35,990 bases of DNA. It comes from Desulfotignum sp. (GTDB taxonomy: Bacteria; Desulfobacterota; Desulfobacteria; Desulfobacterales; Desulfobacteraceae). A program made the position numbers and the translations under genes. This document shows, piece after piece, positions 18,678 through 25,539 of the stretch (position 1 is the stretch's first letter; each line of letters starts with the position of its first letter). The DNA is taken from the NCBI GenBank assembly GCA_011389575.1, contig JAABUB010000034.1:1-35990 (forward strand), written 5' to 3'. Below the pieces are notes generated by a model. That model searched no databases, was not told the DNA's origin, and saw nothing but the letters and a program-made list of their open reading frames with translations.

Positions 18678-19238
18678 TCACCAGCTGGCCAGTATGTCAG
18701 ACAATTCATCTGCCAGGGCCTGGTGTTTTTCATGAAATTGGTCGGAATCCCCGAATCGGCGGGCCTGTTCTGCAAATTGGTCTGTGAGACTGTCTTTTTC
18801 TTCTGTTGAAAGACATTTTTCCGCCATGGGAAAAAAGAGGTGGTCCTCCATGTGGATATGGCGGTGCAGCAGAGAAACATATACACCCAGATGCTCCAGC
18901 ACCAGGGTGACGGCCATTTCATCTTTATTTTCGTACCGATCCAAAGCGCGTGTGATCTGGGCCATACACTGTCTGCACCGGTCATGCTGGTACCGGAGAA
19001 CCCCCATGGCCGTGTCCAGCTCCCCCTGTTTTTTGTAGGACAGCAGCCCGAACAATAAAAACTCCTCCTTGAAATGGTGATACCGGTCGGCAAACTCGGA
19101 ACAGAACGTTCCGGCTTTTTCAAAGAAGATCACAGGTACCAGGATGCCGGTCTCCAGTGCCTGCCGGGATTGATCCAATAGGGTCAGTACCTGTTTGATC
19201 AGCACATGTTCTTTGGTCAGTATCCTGGTTACATGCAT
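18678..19238 (-). CDS. Hemerythrin-like domain protein
   Basis: 186 residues forming a four-helix HHE-type domain. Candidate di-iron ligands: His in LTKEHVLIKQVL, the HHFKEE and Glu region, HDRC, and the paired HRHIHMEDHLFFP segment. Such proteins bind O2 or NO, or store iron; this one is similar in length to bacterial hemerythrin HHE cation-binding proteins. It is the first gene of an operon with the kinase-phosphatase fusion, separated by 10 bases. The upstream region shared with the divergent HdrC-like gene has two FNR/HcpR-type sites, which supports a role in oxidative or nitrosative stress. Confidence 0.85.
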   Translation of the reverse strand: MHVTRILTKEHVLIKQVLTLLDQSRQALETGILVPVIFFEKAGTFCSEFADRYHHFKEEFLLFGLLSYKKQGELDTAMGVLRYQHDRCRQCMAQITRALDRYENKDEMAVTLVLEHLGVYVSLLHRHIHMEDHLFFPMAEKCLSTEEKDSLTDQFAEQARRFGDSDQFHEKHQALADELSDILASW

Positions 19239-19377
19239 CTCACACCTCCTCGTCAGGCGGTTTGTCCACTTGTTTCAAAAAGAATCTTTCATGTCCCATG
19301 CAAAATGGTTTTTTGATACCATGTGATACAATTTTTTTGTGCATGTTATGCATAACACAAATCCATGCACTTCTGAA

Positions 19378-19391
19378 TTGATCCATGTCAA
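19378..19391 (-). promoter_or_regulatory. FNR/HcpR-type site facing the hemerythrin operon
   Basis: TTGATCCATGTCAA matches TTGAY-N4-RTCAA. Its centre is about 146 bases from the hemerythrin start, and a TTATGC-like -10 lies about 30 bases downstream on the minus strand. The surrounding 23 bases (19375-19397) recur at 21727-21749 with one mismatch. Confidence 0.6.
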
Positions 19392-19413
19392 GTTTTATTA
19401 ATTTTGCTTTTGA

Positions 19414-19456
19414 TTGACATAAATCAAGGAAATGGTTGTTATCATTGTAATATAAT
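19414..19456 (+). promoter_or_regulatory. Promoter of the HdrC/HdrB-like genes with FNR/HcpR-type operator
   Basis: TTGACATAAATCAA (19414-19427) is followed by TATAAT at 19451-19456. This places the operator centre close to -41.5/-42.5 from the predicted start, the classical class II activator geometry. Confidence 0.7.
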
Positions 19457-19507
19457 CCTGATATGTTAAAAATTAAACAAACAACCATATAATACAAAGG
19501 CCCTGAT

Positions 19508-20062
19508 ATGGATACCATTACATTGACCTCAGTGTCAGACAATTTTGTACAGGCTGTCCAGGAAAAGAGCCGGTCGGATTTGAGCCGCTGCTGGCACTGC
19601 CTTTGCTGCAGCGGCGGGTGTCCATTTGCAAAGGATATGGATTTTTTTCCCAATGTTATCATCCGCATGGTTCAAATGGGATTGAAGGAAAAAGTGTTGA
19701 CCAGTTCCGCCATCTGGCTATGCGTGGGCTGTAATACCTGTTCCATGGAATGTCCCAATGCAGTGGATATGGCAGCGATGATGGATACACTTCGCCGCAT
19801 GGCTATTGAGGAAAAAGTGACAATTGCGGAACCCGCTGTTCTGTCGTTTCATCAAAAAGTGATCGATTCCATTTCCCGATATGGCAGGACCCATAAACTG
19901 GAAATCATGATGCGGTATAAACTGTCTGAAAAGGATTTTTTTTCGGATATGGATCTGGGCCTGAGAATGCTTTCCAGACGAAAGCTGGATCTTATGCCCT
20001 CAAAAGTAAAGAATAAACAACAGATTCAGGCGTTGTTCAAATTAGCGGAAGATTTGTCATGA
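19508..20062 (+). CDS. HdrC-like 4Fe-4S dicluster protein
   Basis: 184 residues with two CxxCxxCxxxCP motifs: CWHCLCCSGGCP (about residues 32-43) and CVGCNTCSMECP (about 76-87). They bind two [4Fe-4S] clusters, as in heterodisulfide reductase subunit C. The stop overlaps the start of the HdrB-like gene (ATGA). It should deliver electrons to the CCG-domain subunit. No HdrA flavoprotein gene is adjacent, so the physiological donor is unknown; a membrane or ferredoxin partner elsewhere is possible. Control by the FNR-type promoter links it to redox or nitrosative conditions. Confidence 0.87.
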   Translation: MDTITLTSVSDNFVQAVQEKSRSDLSRCWHCLCCSGGCPFAKDMDFFPNVIIRMVQMGLKEKVLTSSAIWLCVGCNTCSMECPNAVDMAAMMDTLRRMAIEEKVTIAEPAVLSFHQKVIDSISRYGRTHKLEIMMRYKLSEKDFFSDMDLGLRMLSRRKLDLMPSKVKNKQQIQALFKLAEDLS

Positions 20063-20910
20063 CTTTTTCACACAAAGAATTGAACTACTTTCCGGGTTGT
20101 TCCCTGGCCACGACCGCCAAGGAGAACAATGCATCCTTGAAACATTTTCTGGAACAGTTTGATATCAGATTGACTGAAATTCCGGACTGGAACTGCTGCG
20201 GATCATCCTCAACCCACAGCATCGACTCCGGCCTGGCCCTGGCCCTGGCCTCCCGCAACCTGTTTCTGGCCCCGGCTGACAAGCCGCTGTTGATCGCCTG
20301 CCCGGGATGTTATCTCCGGCTGGGTGATGCAAAATGGACCCTGAATATGAATCAGGCGAAAAGGAACAAAGTCGAAAAGCATTTCGGTCAACCGTTTCAG
20401 TCAGATCTTCAGCTGCTTCATTTTTTTGAACTGCTGGCAGACATGAGCCATTCCGGTTTGTTCAAAGACCTGCCCGGCCGGTTGAAGGGATTGAAAATTG
20501 CATCCTACTACGGGTGTATGCTGGCAAGACCTCCCCGGTTGAACAAAATGCCGAATCATTACGGCTTGATTGAAAAAACCATGACCGCTCTGGGAGGTGA
20601 TCCTGTCCAATGGGGATTTTCAAATACCTGTTGCGGTACGTTTTTGTCAGTCAGCCGGCCTTTGATCGCATCCAATCTGGTGAACCGCATCATGAAAGCG
20701 GCGATTCGTTCCGGTGCGGAATGTATTGTTACAGCGTGTGCCATGTGCCATCTGAATCTCGAGATTCGGTGTGCACCTGAAAATCGGATCCCGGTATTTC
20801 ATTTTTCTGAAATTCTGTCTCTGGCTCGAGACGGAAAGCCATCCAGAGAATGGCTGAACCGTCATCTGATCGATCCGGCCCCGGTGTTGAAAACGCGGTG
20901 GCAGGTGTGA
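20059..20910 (+). CDS. HdrB-like CCG-domain protein (disulfide reductase catalytic subunit type)
   Basis: 283 residues with two CCG domains. Domain 1: YFPGCSLATTAKENN, then WNCCGSSSTH, then ACPGCYLRL. Domain 2: YYGCMLARPPRL, then NTCCGTFLSV, then TACAMCHLNLE. In HdrB these cysteines hold noncubane [4Fe-4S] clusters that cleave CoM-S-S-CoB. Sulfate reducers use HdrB homologues for other disulfides or thiol redox partners, so the substrate is undetermined. Start chosen at the ATG overlapping the HdrC stop. The pair looks intact. Confidence 0.87.
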   Translation: MTFSHKELNYFPGCSLATTAKENNASLKHFLEQFDIRLTEIPDWNCCGSSSTHSIDSGLALALASRNLFLAPADKPLLIACPGCYLRLGDAKWTLNMNQAKRNKVEKHFGQPFQSDLQLLHFFELLADMSHSGLFKDLPGRLKGLKIASYYGCMLARPPRLNKMPNHYGLIEKTMTALGGDPVQWGFSNTCCGTFLSVSRPLIASNLVNRIMKAAIRSGAECIVTACAMCHLNLEIRCAPENRIPVFHFSEILSLARDGKPSREWLNRHLIDPAPVLKTRWQV

Positions 20911-20956
20911 CCTCAGCTTTCCAGCACATGTGGGTGACGTGCATACGTTTGCTTCT

Positions 20957-21082
20957 TTATGTCAAATTATATTCTTCCCGAAGGATTTCAGACATGGAAC
21001 GGGTCAAATGAAACGCTTTTTCAACGGTTTTTTCCCGATCTTTGTTTACCAGACAGCAGGTGGCCGGGGATGGGCATGTCAT
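20957..21082 (-). CDS. Possible 41-residue Cys-containing small ORF
   Basis: The frame reads MTCPSPATCCLVNKDREKTV and ends with SEILREEYNLT. AAAGGAG immediately precedes the ATG (spacing short). It starts 16 bases after the truncated NapH-like stop and is in the same frame as it. It may be a real small gene, or the displaced C-terminus of a deleted neighbour. No family recognised. Confidence 0.35.
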   Translation of the reverse strand: MTCPSPATCCLVNKDREKTVEKAFHLTRSMSEILREEYNLT

Positions 21083-21097
21083 TCTCCTTTTGTTTCT

Positions 21098-21628
21098 TCA
21101 GATGGGGCTGTGAATAAACTGTTCAATGGCGGCTGCGGGCATTTTAAAGAAAATATAATAAATGAAAAATCCGGCCAATAGGTATTTCAGACCTCTTAAC
21201 GGGATATCGGCCCATTGCGGCAGCTTCAGGGACCGGAAAAACAACCGGGAATGGATTTTGGCCAGGATGTCGGAGAACAGCCCGAAAGGGCACACCCAAC
21301 TGCAGAACCCTTTTTTCACCACCAGGGCCGTGACACAGATGATCAGAAAAATAACCAGCCCTGACGGATGGATATCATTGATGGTTTTTGTATATATCAG
21401 ATGCTTCAGACTCACCAGGGCGCTGATGGGCAGAAACGCTTCCACACCCGGCGGCCGGTCAACATCCGGGAGAACTCCTGATTCCCGCTGAAACACAAAC
21501 AAAGCGAACTGGATGCCGATGGCAATGACAATGGCCAAAAATATGATCTGACACCATCTCCGGGTAGGTAAAAAAGAACCGATAAAAGATCTTTTGCCGG
21601 TCATATGTGCAGACTCCTGTTTGTTCAA
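21098..21628 (-). pseudogene. NapH/4Fe-4S polyferredoxin-type membrane protein, C-terminally truncated
   Basis: 176 residues with four or so membrane helices. A CxxxCPxG motif (KKGFCSWVCPFGLFSD) marks the NapH/MauN/RdxA family of membrane-bound iron-sulfur electron carriers. Family members continue for roughly 200 more residues with a second membrane CxxxCP and two cytoplasmic ferredoxin motifs; here the frame ends right after AIEQFIHSPI. It probably lost its 3' half. As it stands it cannot pass electrons to cytoplasmic clusters. Confidence 0.7.
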
Positions 21629-21726
21629 TACGTCTTACAAGCAATATTAAAAATGGGTGCCGAAGGCGCTTCGCCCTCTTGTTTCTTGTATCTATTTTCT
21701 TTTTTTAGCACGGACGGCCTCTGGTT

Positions 21727-21749
21727 GAATTGATTCATGTCAAGTTTTA
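21727..21749. repeat. Copy of the hemerythrin-promoter segment with FNR-type site
   Basis: 22 of 23 bases match 19375-19397, including TTGATTCATGTCAA (21730-21743). The apparent start codon of the FmdE-like fragment lies inside the palindrome, as does that of the PP2C fragment near 10965. Confidence 0.7.
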
Positions 21750-22060
21750 CAGATCGCCTGTGTGATGTCTATGCCCCGGAGATTGCGGACCGGGTCGGTA
21801 GGCAGACAGCCGCTTATAAGCGCATGCCTGACAACGTGCTGTTCAGAGTCCAGCAGGTCCGGGTGCATATCAGTGAGCTGGACCTGCCCGGTCCCACTCG
21901 GCAGAAGGTCTTGTGCAGCCGGTGCGGCCAGATGATAAGAGACGGCCGGCACAGGGAAGAAAACGGCCGGGCCGTCTGCAGGCCCTGCACCGGGAACGGG
22001 TATTTTTCCCACGCCAGGGAGATCACCTGGCCGGACATGAACTGGTCACCTGTCAATTGA
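21737..22060 (+). pseudogene. FmdE-like protein fragment with C-terminal zinc ribbon
   Basis: The C-terminal part RMPDNVLFRVQQVRVHISEL, LCSRCGQMIRDGR and AVCRPCTGNGYF matches the linker and CxxC...CxxC zinc ribbon of FmdE-family (Tra-associated) proteins. The N-terminal catalytic-like domain with its FHGHxCPG motif, about 100 residues, is absent. The first codons fall in a promoter palindrome without a ribosome site, so the frame looks like a promoter-to-gene fusion created by deletion. FmdE-like proteins occur with molybdopterin enzymes, which fits the next gene. Confidence 0.65.
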
Positions 22061-22073
22061 AAAAGGAGGATCT

Positions 22074-22325
22074 GTGGTGCAAAAAAAAATTCCTGTCAAA
22101 GATGCGGTGGGCAAGTCCCTGGGCCATGACATCACGGAAATAAGACCGGGCGAATTCAAGGGCCCGGCGTTCCGAAAAGGCCATACGGTCTGTGATGAAG
22201 ATATCTGTCACTTACAAAAAGTTGGGGAAAACCATTTATACCTCATCGATCTTGACGCCGATGAAATCCACGAGGATCAGGCAGCCGCCATCCTGGCAAA
22301 GGGTTTGGCCGGCGGGGGGATGTAG
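22074..22325 (+). pseudogene. Molybdopterin-binding (MoCF-type) protein, N-terminal fragment
   Basis: 83 residues from GTG with AAAGGAGG upstream. VKDAVGKSLGHDITEIRPGE followed by FKGPAFRKGHTV and HLYLIDLDADEIHEDQAAAI is the N-terminal domain of the roughly 340-residue molybdopterin-binding proteins related to MoeA. The MoCF domain that binds the pterin is missing; the frame stops after KGLAGGGM. It is coupled to the FmdE-like fragment (14-base gap), so both belonged to a molybdenum-cofactor operon. Confidence 0.7.
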
Positions 22326-22385
22326 CCGCTTTCGGCCCAAAGGTCTGGAAGGTGATTCAGGGGATGTATTTCAGGTGGCAATCGC

Positions 22386-23225
22386 CTATCTGCGGTTGTC
22401 CTTTGATGACCGGGAATCGGGCGGATTCCAGAACGGTAAAGCCAGCATCCAGGGCAGCTGGGCCACCCGCAGTGTTGTCTGATATTCTGACAGGCCGATG
22501 GTCATGCCCAGATGCCCTTGGGTGGGGTGGGCCTGGTAGGTGCCGCACAGATAATCCCACCACGGCAGGTTGAACCCGTAGTTGCTGTTGTGTTCCCGGT
22601 GAATCACCGAATGGTGGACCCGGTGCATGTCAGGGGTGACCACAACCATTCGCATCAGACGGTCCAGAAAAGAGGGAAGGCTTATGTTGCCATGGTTGAA
22701 CATGGCGATGGCATTGAGCACTACCTCGAACAGCAGAACCGCCACAGGCGGGGCACCAATCAGGGCAATCGCCGACATCTTGATGCCCATGGACAAAAAA
22801 ATTTCAATAGGGTGAAAACGCAGTCCCGTGGTGGTATCAAAATCTCGGTCTGCGTGGTGCACCCGGTGAAGCCGCCAGAGCACCGGCAGGGCGTGAAACA
22901 TCACATGCTGCAGATAAATGACCAGGTCCAGTATCACTACCGACAGCAAAACAACCAGCCACCCGGGCAAATCCAGGATATTGAACACGCCCCACCCCTG
23001 ACTGGCGGCAATACCTGCAAATCCCACCGCAGCAAGAGGAAACACGGCCCTGAGCAGCAGGGTGCTGAGCATTACCATCCCCAGATTGCTGGCCCAGCGC
23101 AGCGGTTTTGACACCACCGGCTGGCGGGTGGGAAAAAACCTTTCCCAGAGCCCCATTAGTCCCAGCATGCCAAAGAAAAACCCCGCCCGGATCAACGGTT
23201 CCTGCGTGAAAATGATTTCTTCCAT
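22386..23225 (-). CDS. Sterol desaturase/fatty acid hydroxylase family membrane protein
   Basis: 279 residues with about five hydrophobic helices and the histidine clusters of the family: HVMFH, HRVHHADRDFD and MHRVHHSVIHREHNSNYG. These ligate a di-iron centre for O2-dependent hydroxylation or desaturation of lipids. That is unusual in a strict anaerobe, so the physiological reaction is uncertain. The extreme C-terminus (PDSRSSKDNRR) looks atypical and may be altered. It stands alone on the minus strand. Confidence 0.8.
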   Translation of the reverse strand: MEEIIFTQEPLIRAGFFFGMLGLMGLWERFFPTRQPVVSKPLRWASNLGMVMLSTLLLRAVFPLAAVGFAGIAASQGWGVFNILDLPGWLVVLLSVVILDLVIYLQHVMFHALPVLWRLHRVHHADRDFDTTTGLRFHPIEIFLSMGIKMSAIALIGAPPVAVLLFEVVLNAIAMFNHGNISLPSFLDRLMRMVVVTPDMHRVHHSVIHREHNSNYGFNLPWWDYLCGTYQAHPTQGHLGMTIGLSEYQTTLRVAQLPWMLALPFWNPPDSRSSKDNRR

Positions 23226-23386
23226 TACGGTATTCTCCTGTCGATATTAAGGCGATGGTATGAAAATACAGGCTTTTGTTTTGCAATAAATTCCACTCAA
23301 AATTGATTTTTCAGATCTGCGTCTGAAATGATAATCGTGCCATTCAGAAAGAGCCAGCAAAAATCATCAAATTTGTGATGTTGGCA

Positions 23387-23782
23387 TTAAGGCATTCTAA
23401 CCAAGGGGTGTTTTATCAGCTTTTTATCAAAACTGTAGGTCCATTCACAACCGGATGACCGGTTGCAGAACACAATAACGTAATCGGCAAAGTCGGCAGG
23501 GCCTTTTCTATATGCGGAAAGGGCTGATGCTGCTATATGGGCCTTTTCAACTTCCAGCTCGCGGGAAAACAGGATTTTCTCCAAGGCGTTTGTCACCAGA
23601 GATTTTTGATACCCATATGCGCCGCGCAGCACCCATACAAGTTCACATAACACAACAAGAGAGATTCGGCCGGGTTCTTTTCTGGTGCAACTGGATTCAA
23701 TCAGGCGAGTGGCAAGCAGGGATTGTTCCGGGTCGTCCTGGGTCAGGTACCTGCCCAGAATATTTGTATCCAGGCCTATCAT
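23387..23782 (-). CDS. vapC: VapC-type PIN-domain ribonuclease toxin
   Basis: 131 residues. It begins MIGLDTNILGRYLTQDDPEQ with the first catalytic Asp; Glu in LCELVWVL and the DFADYVIV and SFDKKL Asp residues complete the PIN active site. VapC toxins cleave tRNA or rRNA in the cytoplasm. The start overlaps the antitoxin stop (ATGA), so the pair is translationally coupled. It looks complete, unlike the PIN remnant at the window start. Confidence 0.88.
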   Translation of the reverse strand: MIGLDTNILGRYLTQDDPEQSLLATRLIESSCTRKEPGRISLVVLCELVWVLRGAYGYQKSLVTNALEKILFSRELEVEKAHIAASALSAYRKGPADFADYVIVFCNRSSGCEWTYSFDKKLIKHPLVRMP

Positions 23783-24015
23783 GTTTTTTCCGCCCTTTTT
23801 ATGATGGCGTCTTCCATTTCTTCCAACGTAACCGGTTTGGATGGTTTGGGAAGCATTCCCTTGAGCTGCCTGACCGGGATATGTTTTGGTACCAGCCTCA
23901 CGCTCTGGTCATCTTCAAAAATAAATTCAACCCGGTCTCCTGCGGAAAGACTGAGTTTTTTCCGTAAATCTTTGGGCAGTGTGATCTGACCTTTGCTTGT
24001 CAAAGTGGCATGCAT
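23779..24015 (-). CDS. vapB: VapB-type AbrB/SpoVT-fold antitoxin
   Basis: 78 residues from MHATLTSKGQITLPKDLRKK, a typical AbrB-like DNA-binding swapped-hairpin domain (about 1-48), with a toxin-binding tail (about 50-78). I chose the ATG at 24015 because AGGAGG precedes it by five bases; an ATG 21 bases earlier has no such site. It neutralises the VapC nuclease and probably represses its own operon at the palindrome just upstream. Confidence 0.88.
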   Translation of the reverse strand: MHATLTSKGQITLPKDLRKKLSLSAGDRVEFIFEDDQSVRLVPKHIPVRQLKGMLPKPSKPVTLEEMEDAIIKRAEKT

Positions 24016-24036
24016 GTCATCCTCCTGTATTTTCAT

Positions 24037-24058
24037 TTCCTTACTTGAGGGTAAGGAA
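24037..24058 (-). promoter_or_regulatory. Inverted repeat upstream of vapBC
   Basis: TTCCTTAC and GTAAGGAA pair perfectly around a 6-base centre, 22 bases before the vapB start. Position and symmetry fit the autoregulatory operator bound by VapB dimers. Confidence 0.65.
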
Positions 24059-24135
24059 TTTTGATCATATTGTCAACAGGTTTTCCAATATGATTCTTCC
24101 AGGCAGGAATGATTTCAGTGAAAAAAATTGATGGC

Positions 24136-24175
24136 TTGACAAAGCAAGAACAAACATATAAATAAGTGTTTATAT
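24136..24175 (+). promoter_or_regulatory. Promoter with ArsR-type operator for the selenoprotein operon
   Basis: TTGACA at 24136-24141 and a TATAAA at 24157-24162 form a sigma70-type promoter with a slightly short spacer. The perfect palindrome ATATAAA-TAAGTG-TTTATAT (24156-24175) covers the -10 box. AT-rich 7-6-7 palindromes are typical ArsR/SmtB-family sites, and an ArsR-family gene lies inside this operon, so autorepression is likely. Confidence 0.65.
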
Positions 24176-24231
24176 ACTTGTTAGGCTGAACTCAGTTGTT
24201 TGATTGAAATGAAAACCCAAGGAGAAGAAGT

Positions 24232-24666
24232 ATGAAGTTTACACCCATGAATTTTCAGATTCCCGTGGCAGCAGGAGGGGTGGCCCTGATGCCTTTTGTT
24301 CTGATGCAGTTTGCTTTGCCCCACGGAGATGGTATGATTACCCTGAACTCCCTTTTGATTCTGAACTTTGCGTATGTCATCGCCGTGGGCTGGGGAGTCT
24401 TCTGCATCTGTCTGCTGACGGGCTATCTGCGCAACTTCATGCGGGAAAGCTATTCACCGGCCCAGTGGGGAATGATCTGAGCGCTGGTGGGCTCCCAGGT
24501 CCTGGGAGGACATCTTTACGGAAACTACTTTGCCAGCCCGGTTCTCATGTGGCTGAACTATCTTTCCATCGTGGCCGTGGTCATTGTCTATACCCTGGTG
24601 TTTTTCAAACAAAAGGGCCTCAATCGACTGCAAAGTGACACCGCATCCGGTACAGCTGAGCTTTGA
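24232..24666 (+). CDS. Small membrane selenoprotein, in-frame UGA at residue 83
   Basis: 144 residues when the UGA at 24478-24480 is read as selenocysteine. It starts at an ATG with GGAG upstream. Four hydrophobic segments are visible: about 10-30, 40-62, 82-98 and 103-120. The last segment before the UGA ends SPAQWGMI-U-ALVGSQVLGG, and the protein-like frame continues smoothly through YFASPVLMWLNYLSIVAVVI to a normal stop. A SECIS-like hairpin with loop GGUCC follows the UGA. From memory it resembles a family annotated as TsoY (seleno)proteins, distantly like TDT/SLAC1 membrane proteins; that name is tentative. It may move or present a sulfur or selenium species for the DsrE-like proteins encoded next. 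Alternative: a nonsense-mutated gene, but hairpin and context argue against this. Confidence 0.75.
24478..24508 (+). promoter_or_regulatory. Bacterial SECIS-like element 1
   Basis: UGA, then 11 bases, then the perfect stem CUCCCA/UGGGAG with apical loop GGUCC. The GGU lies at bases 21-23 counted from the U of UGA, close to its place in the E. coli fdhF SECIS, where it contacts SelB. Confidence 0.78.
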
Positions 24667-24777
24667 TGAAAAAAAGCTTGATATATGTTAAAACCTTCCA
24701 GAATCTGGTATGGTCGATTGGCAGAGGAAAGCAGGCAATTTTGAAACATTTTGTCAGATAACGTTTTCGGAGGATTT

Positions 24778-25131
24778 ATGAAAAAGATCACTTTTATGCT
24801 GGGATCAGCTCCTTATGGGGGCCAGGACGTGGATACGGTTCTGGGTATAGCTGATGCCGCCTTGAAAAGAGGGCATCAGGTCACCATCGTGGGATCAGGC
24901 GACGGCACCTATGGGTTCCTCAAGGATCAGCGTGCATCCGGAGCACCGCATGCAGGGAAGGGATTTGCCGCACTGGCGGAACAAGGCGCCCAAATCGATC
25001 TGTGAGGCACCTGCTTCAGCTTCCGCGGTCTGCGGAAGGAACAGTTCATCGAGGGTGCAAAACCGGGTACACTGAGAAGTCTGTTCAAACATCTTGGTGA
25101 AACAGACATTGTGATCAATGCCGGGCCATAA
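24778..25131 (+). CDS. DsrE/TusD-like sulfurtransferase selenoprotein, in-frame UGA at residue 76 (UGTC motif)
   Basis: 117 residues when the UGA at 25003-25005 is read through. The start MKKITFMLGSAPYGGQDVDT follows a GGAGG-type site. The N-terminal half is a DsrE/TusD-fold strand-helix pattern (APYGGQDVDTVLGIADAALK, VTIVGSGDG). The UGA falls in GAQIDL-U-GTCFSFRGL, where DsrE and TusD carry the catalytic persulfide cysteine near residue 78; the result is a UxxC redox motif. Sequence after the UGA (EGAKPGTLRSLFKHLGETDI, VINAGP) stays family-like to a UAA stop. A perfect 7-bp hairpin with loop GGUCU follows, the same loop as E. coli fdhF. DsrE-like selenoproteins have been reported in Desulfobacterota. 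DsrF- and DsrH-like genes come next. It should act in the cytoplasm as a sulfur (or selenium) carrier. Confidence 0.88.
25003..25038 (+). promoter_or_regulatory. Bacterial SECIS element 2 (strongest)
   Basis: The stem CUUCCGC/GCGGAAG is perfect over 7 bp and closes on GGUCU, identical to the apical loop of the E. coli formate dehydrogenase SECIS. GGU lies at bases 25-27 from the UGA. Confidence 0.9.
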
Positions 25132-25143
25132 ATGGAGGATGCC

Positions 25144-25530
25144 ATGACAAAAGATAAAGATATATTGATTGTTGTCCGCAAAGGGCCGTATGGCGGTTTT
25201 CAGGCGGCCGAGGCGCTGCGTCATGCCAATGGATCGCTGTCACTGGGGTTCCGCCCCATCGTCGTTCTTGTGGATGACGGGGTTTACCTGGCAAAGGAAG
25301 GCCAGAATCCCGGTCAAAGCCAGTGGCTGGCCCTGAGCGAGACATTTGATGAGATTATTGCCCGGGGGCTTTATGAAAACAAAGATAATCCCGCTGAATT
25401 TTATGTGGAAAAAGAATCGCTTTTTGACCGGGGGTTGCGTGTTGACGACCTGATCGAAAGTCTGGAGCCCATTAATCATGAAAAGGTTTCAGAATTGATG
25501 AGCATCCACCCTCTGCAACTGATTTTTTAG
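25144..25530 (+). CDS. DsrF/TusC-like sulfur-relay protein
   Basis: 128 residues from the ATG at 25144, chosen because GGAGG lies six bases upstream. The start DILIVVRKGPYGGFQAAEAL and the later FRPIVVLVDDGVYLAKEG match the small DsrE/DsrF-superfamily fold as in TusC/DsrF (KGPYG motif, strand then DDGV). It has no cysteine at a DsrE-like position, as expected for a structural F-type subunit of a DsrEFH hexamer. It follows the selenoprotein DsrE by 12 bases and precedes the H-type gene by 9, so the three proteins probably form a complex. Confidence 0.8.
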   Translation: MTKDKDILIVVRKGPYGGFQAAEALRHANGSLSLGFRPIVVLVDDGVYLAKEGQNPGQSQWLALSETFDEIIARGLYENKDNPAEFYVEKESLFDRGLRVDDLIESLEPINHEKVSELMSIHPLQLIF

Positions 25531-25539
25531 GAGGTTGAA

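Noticed and set aside
21080-21100. UGA at the end of the NapH-like gene with the frame continuing into the Cys-rich small ORF
   Set aside because: No SECIS-like hairpin follows, and family members do not resemble the downstream peptide; truncation is simpler.
23297-23299. UGA aligned with a Cys codon of the fetA leader (KNQF-UGA-VEFIAK), a possible fourth selenocysteine
   Set aside because: No stem-loop with GGU follows at SECIS distance, and the surrounding frame has no start or recognisable gene.
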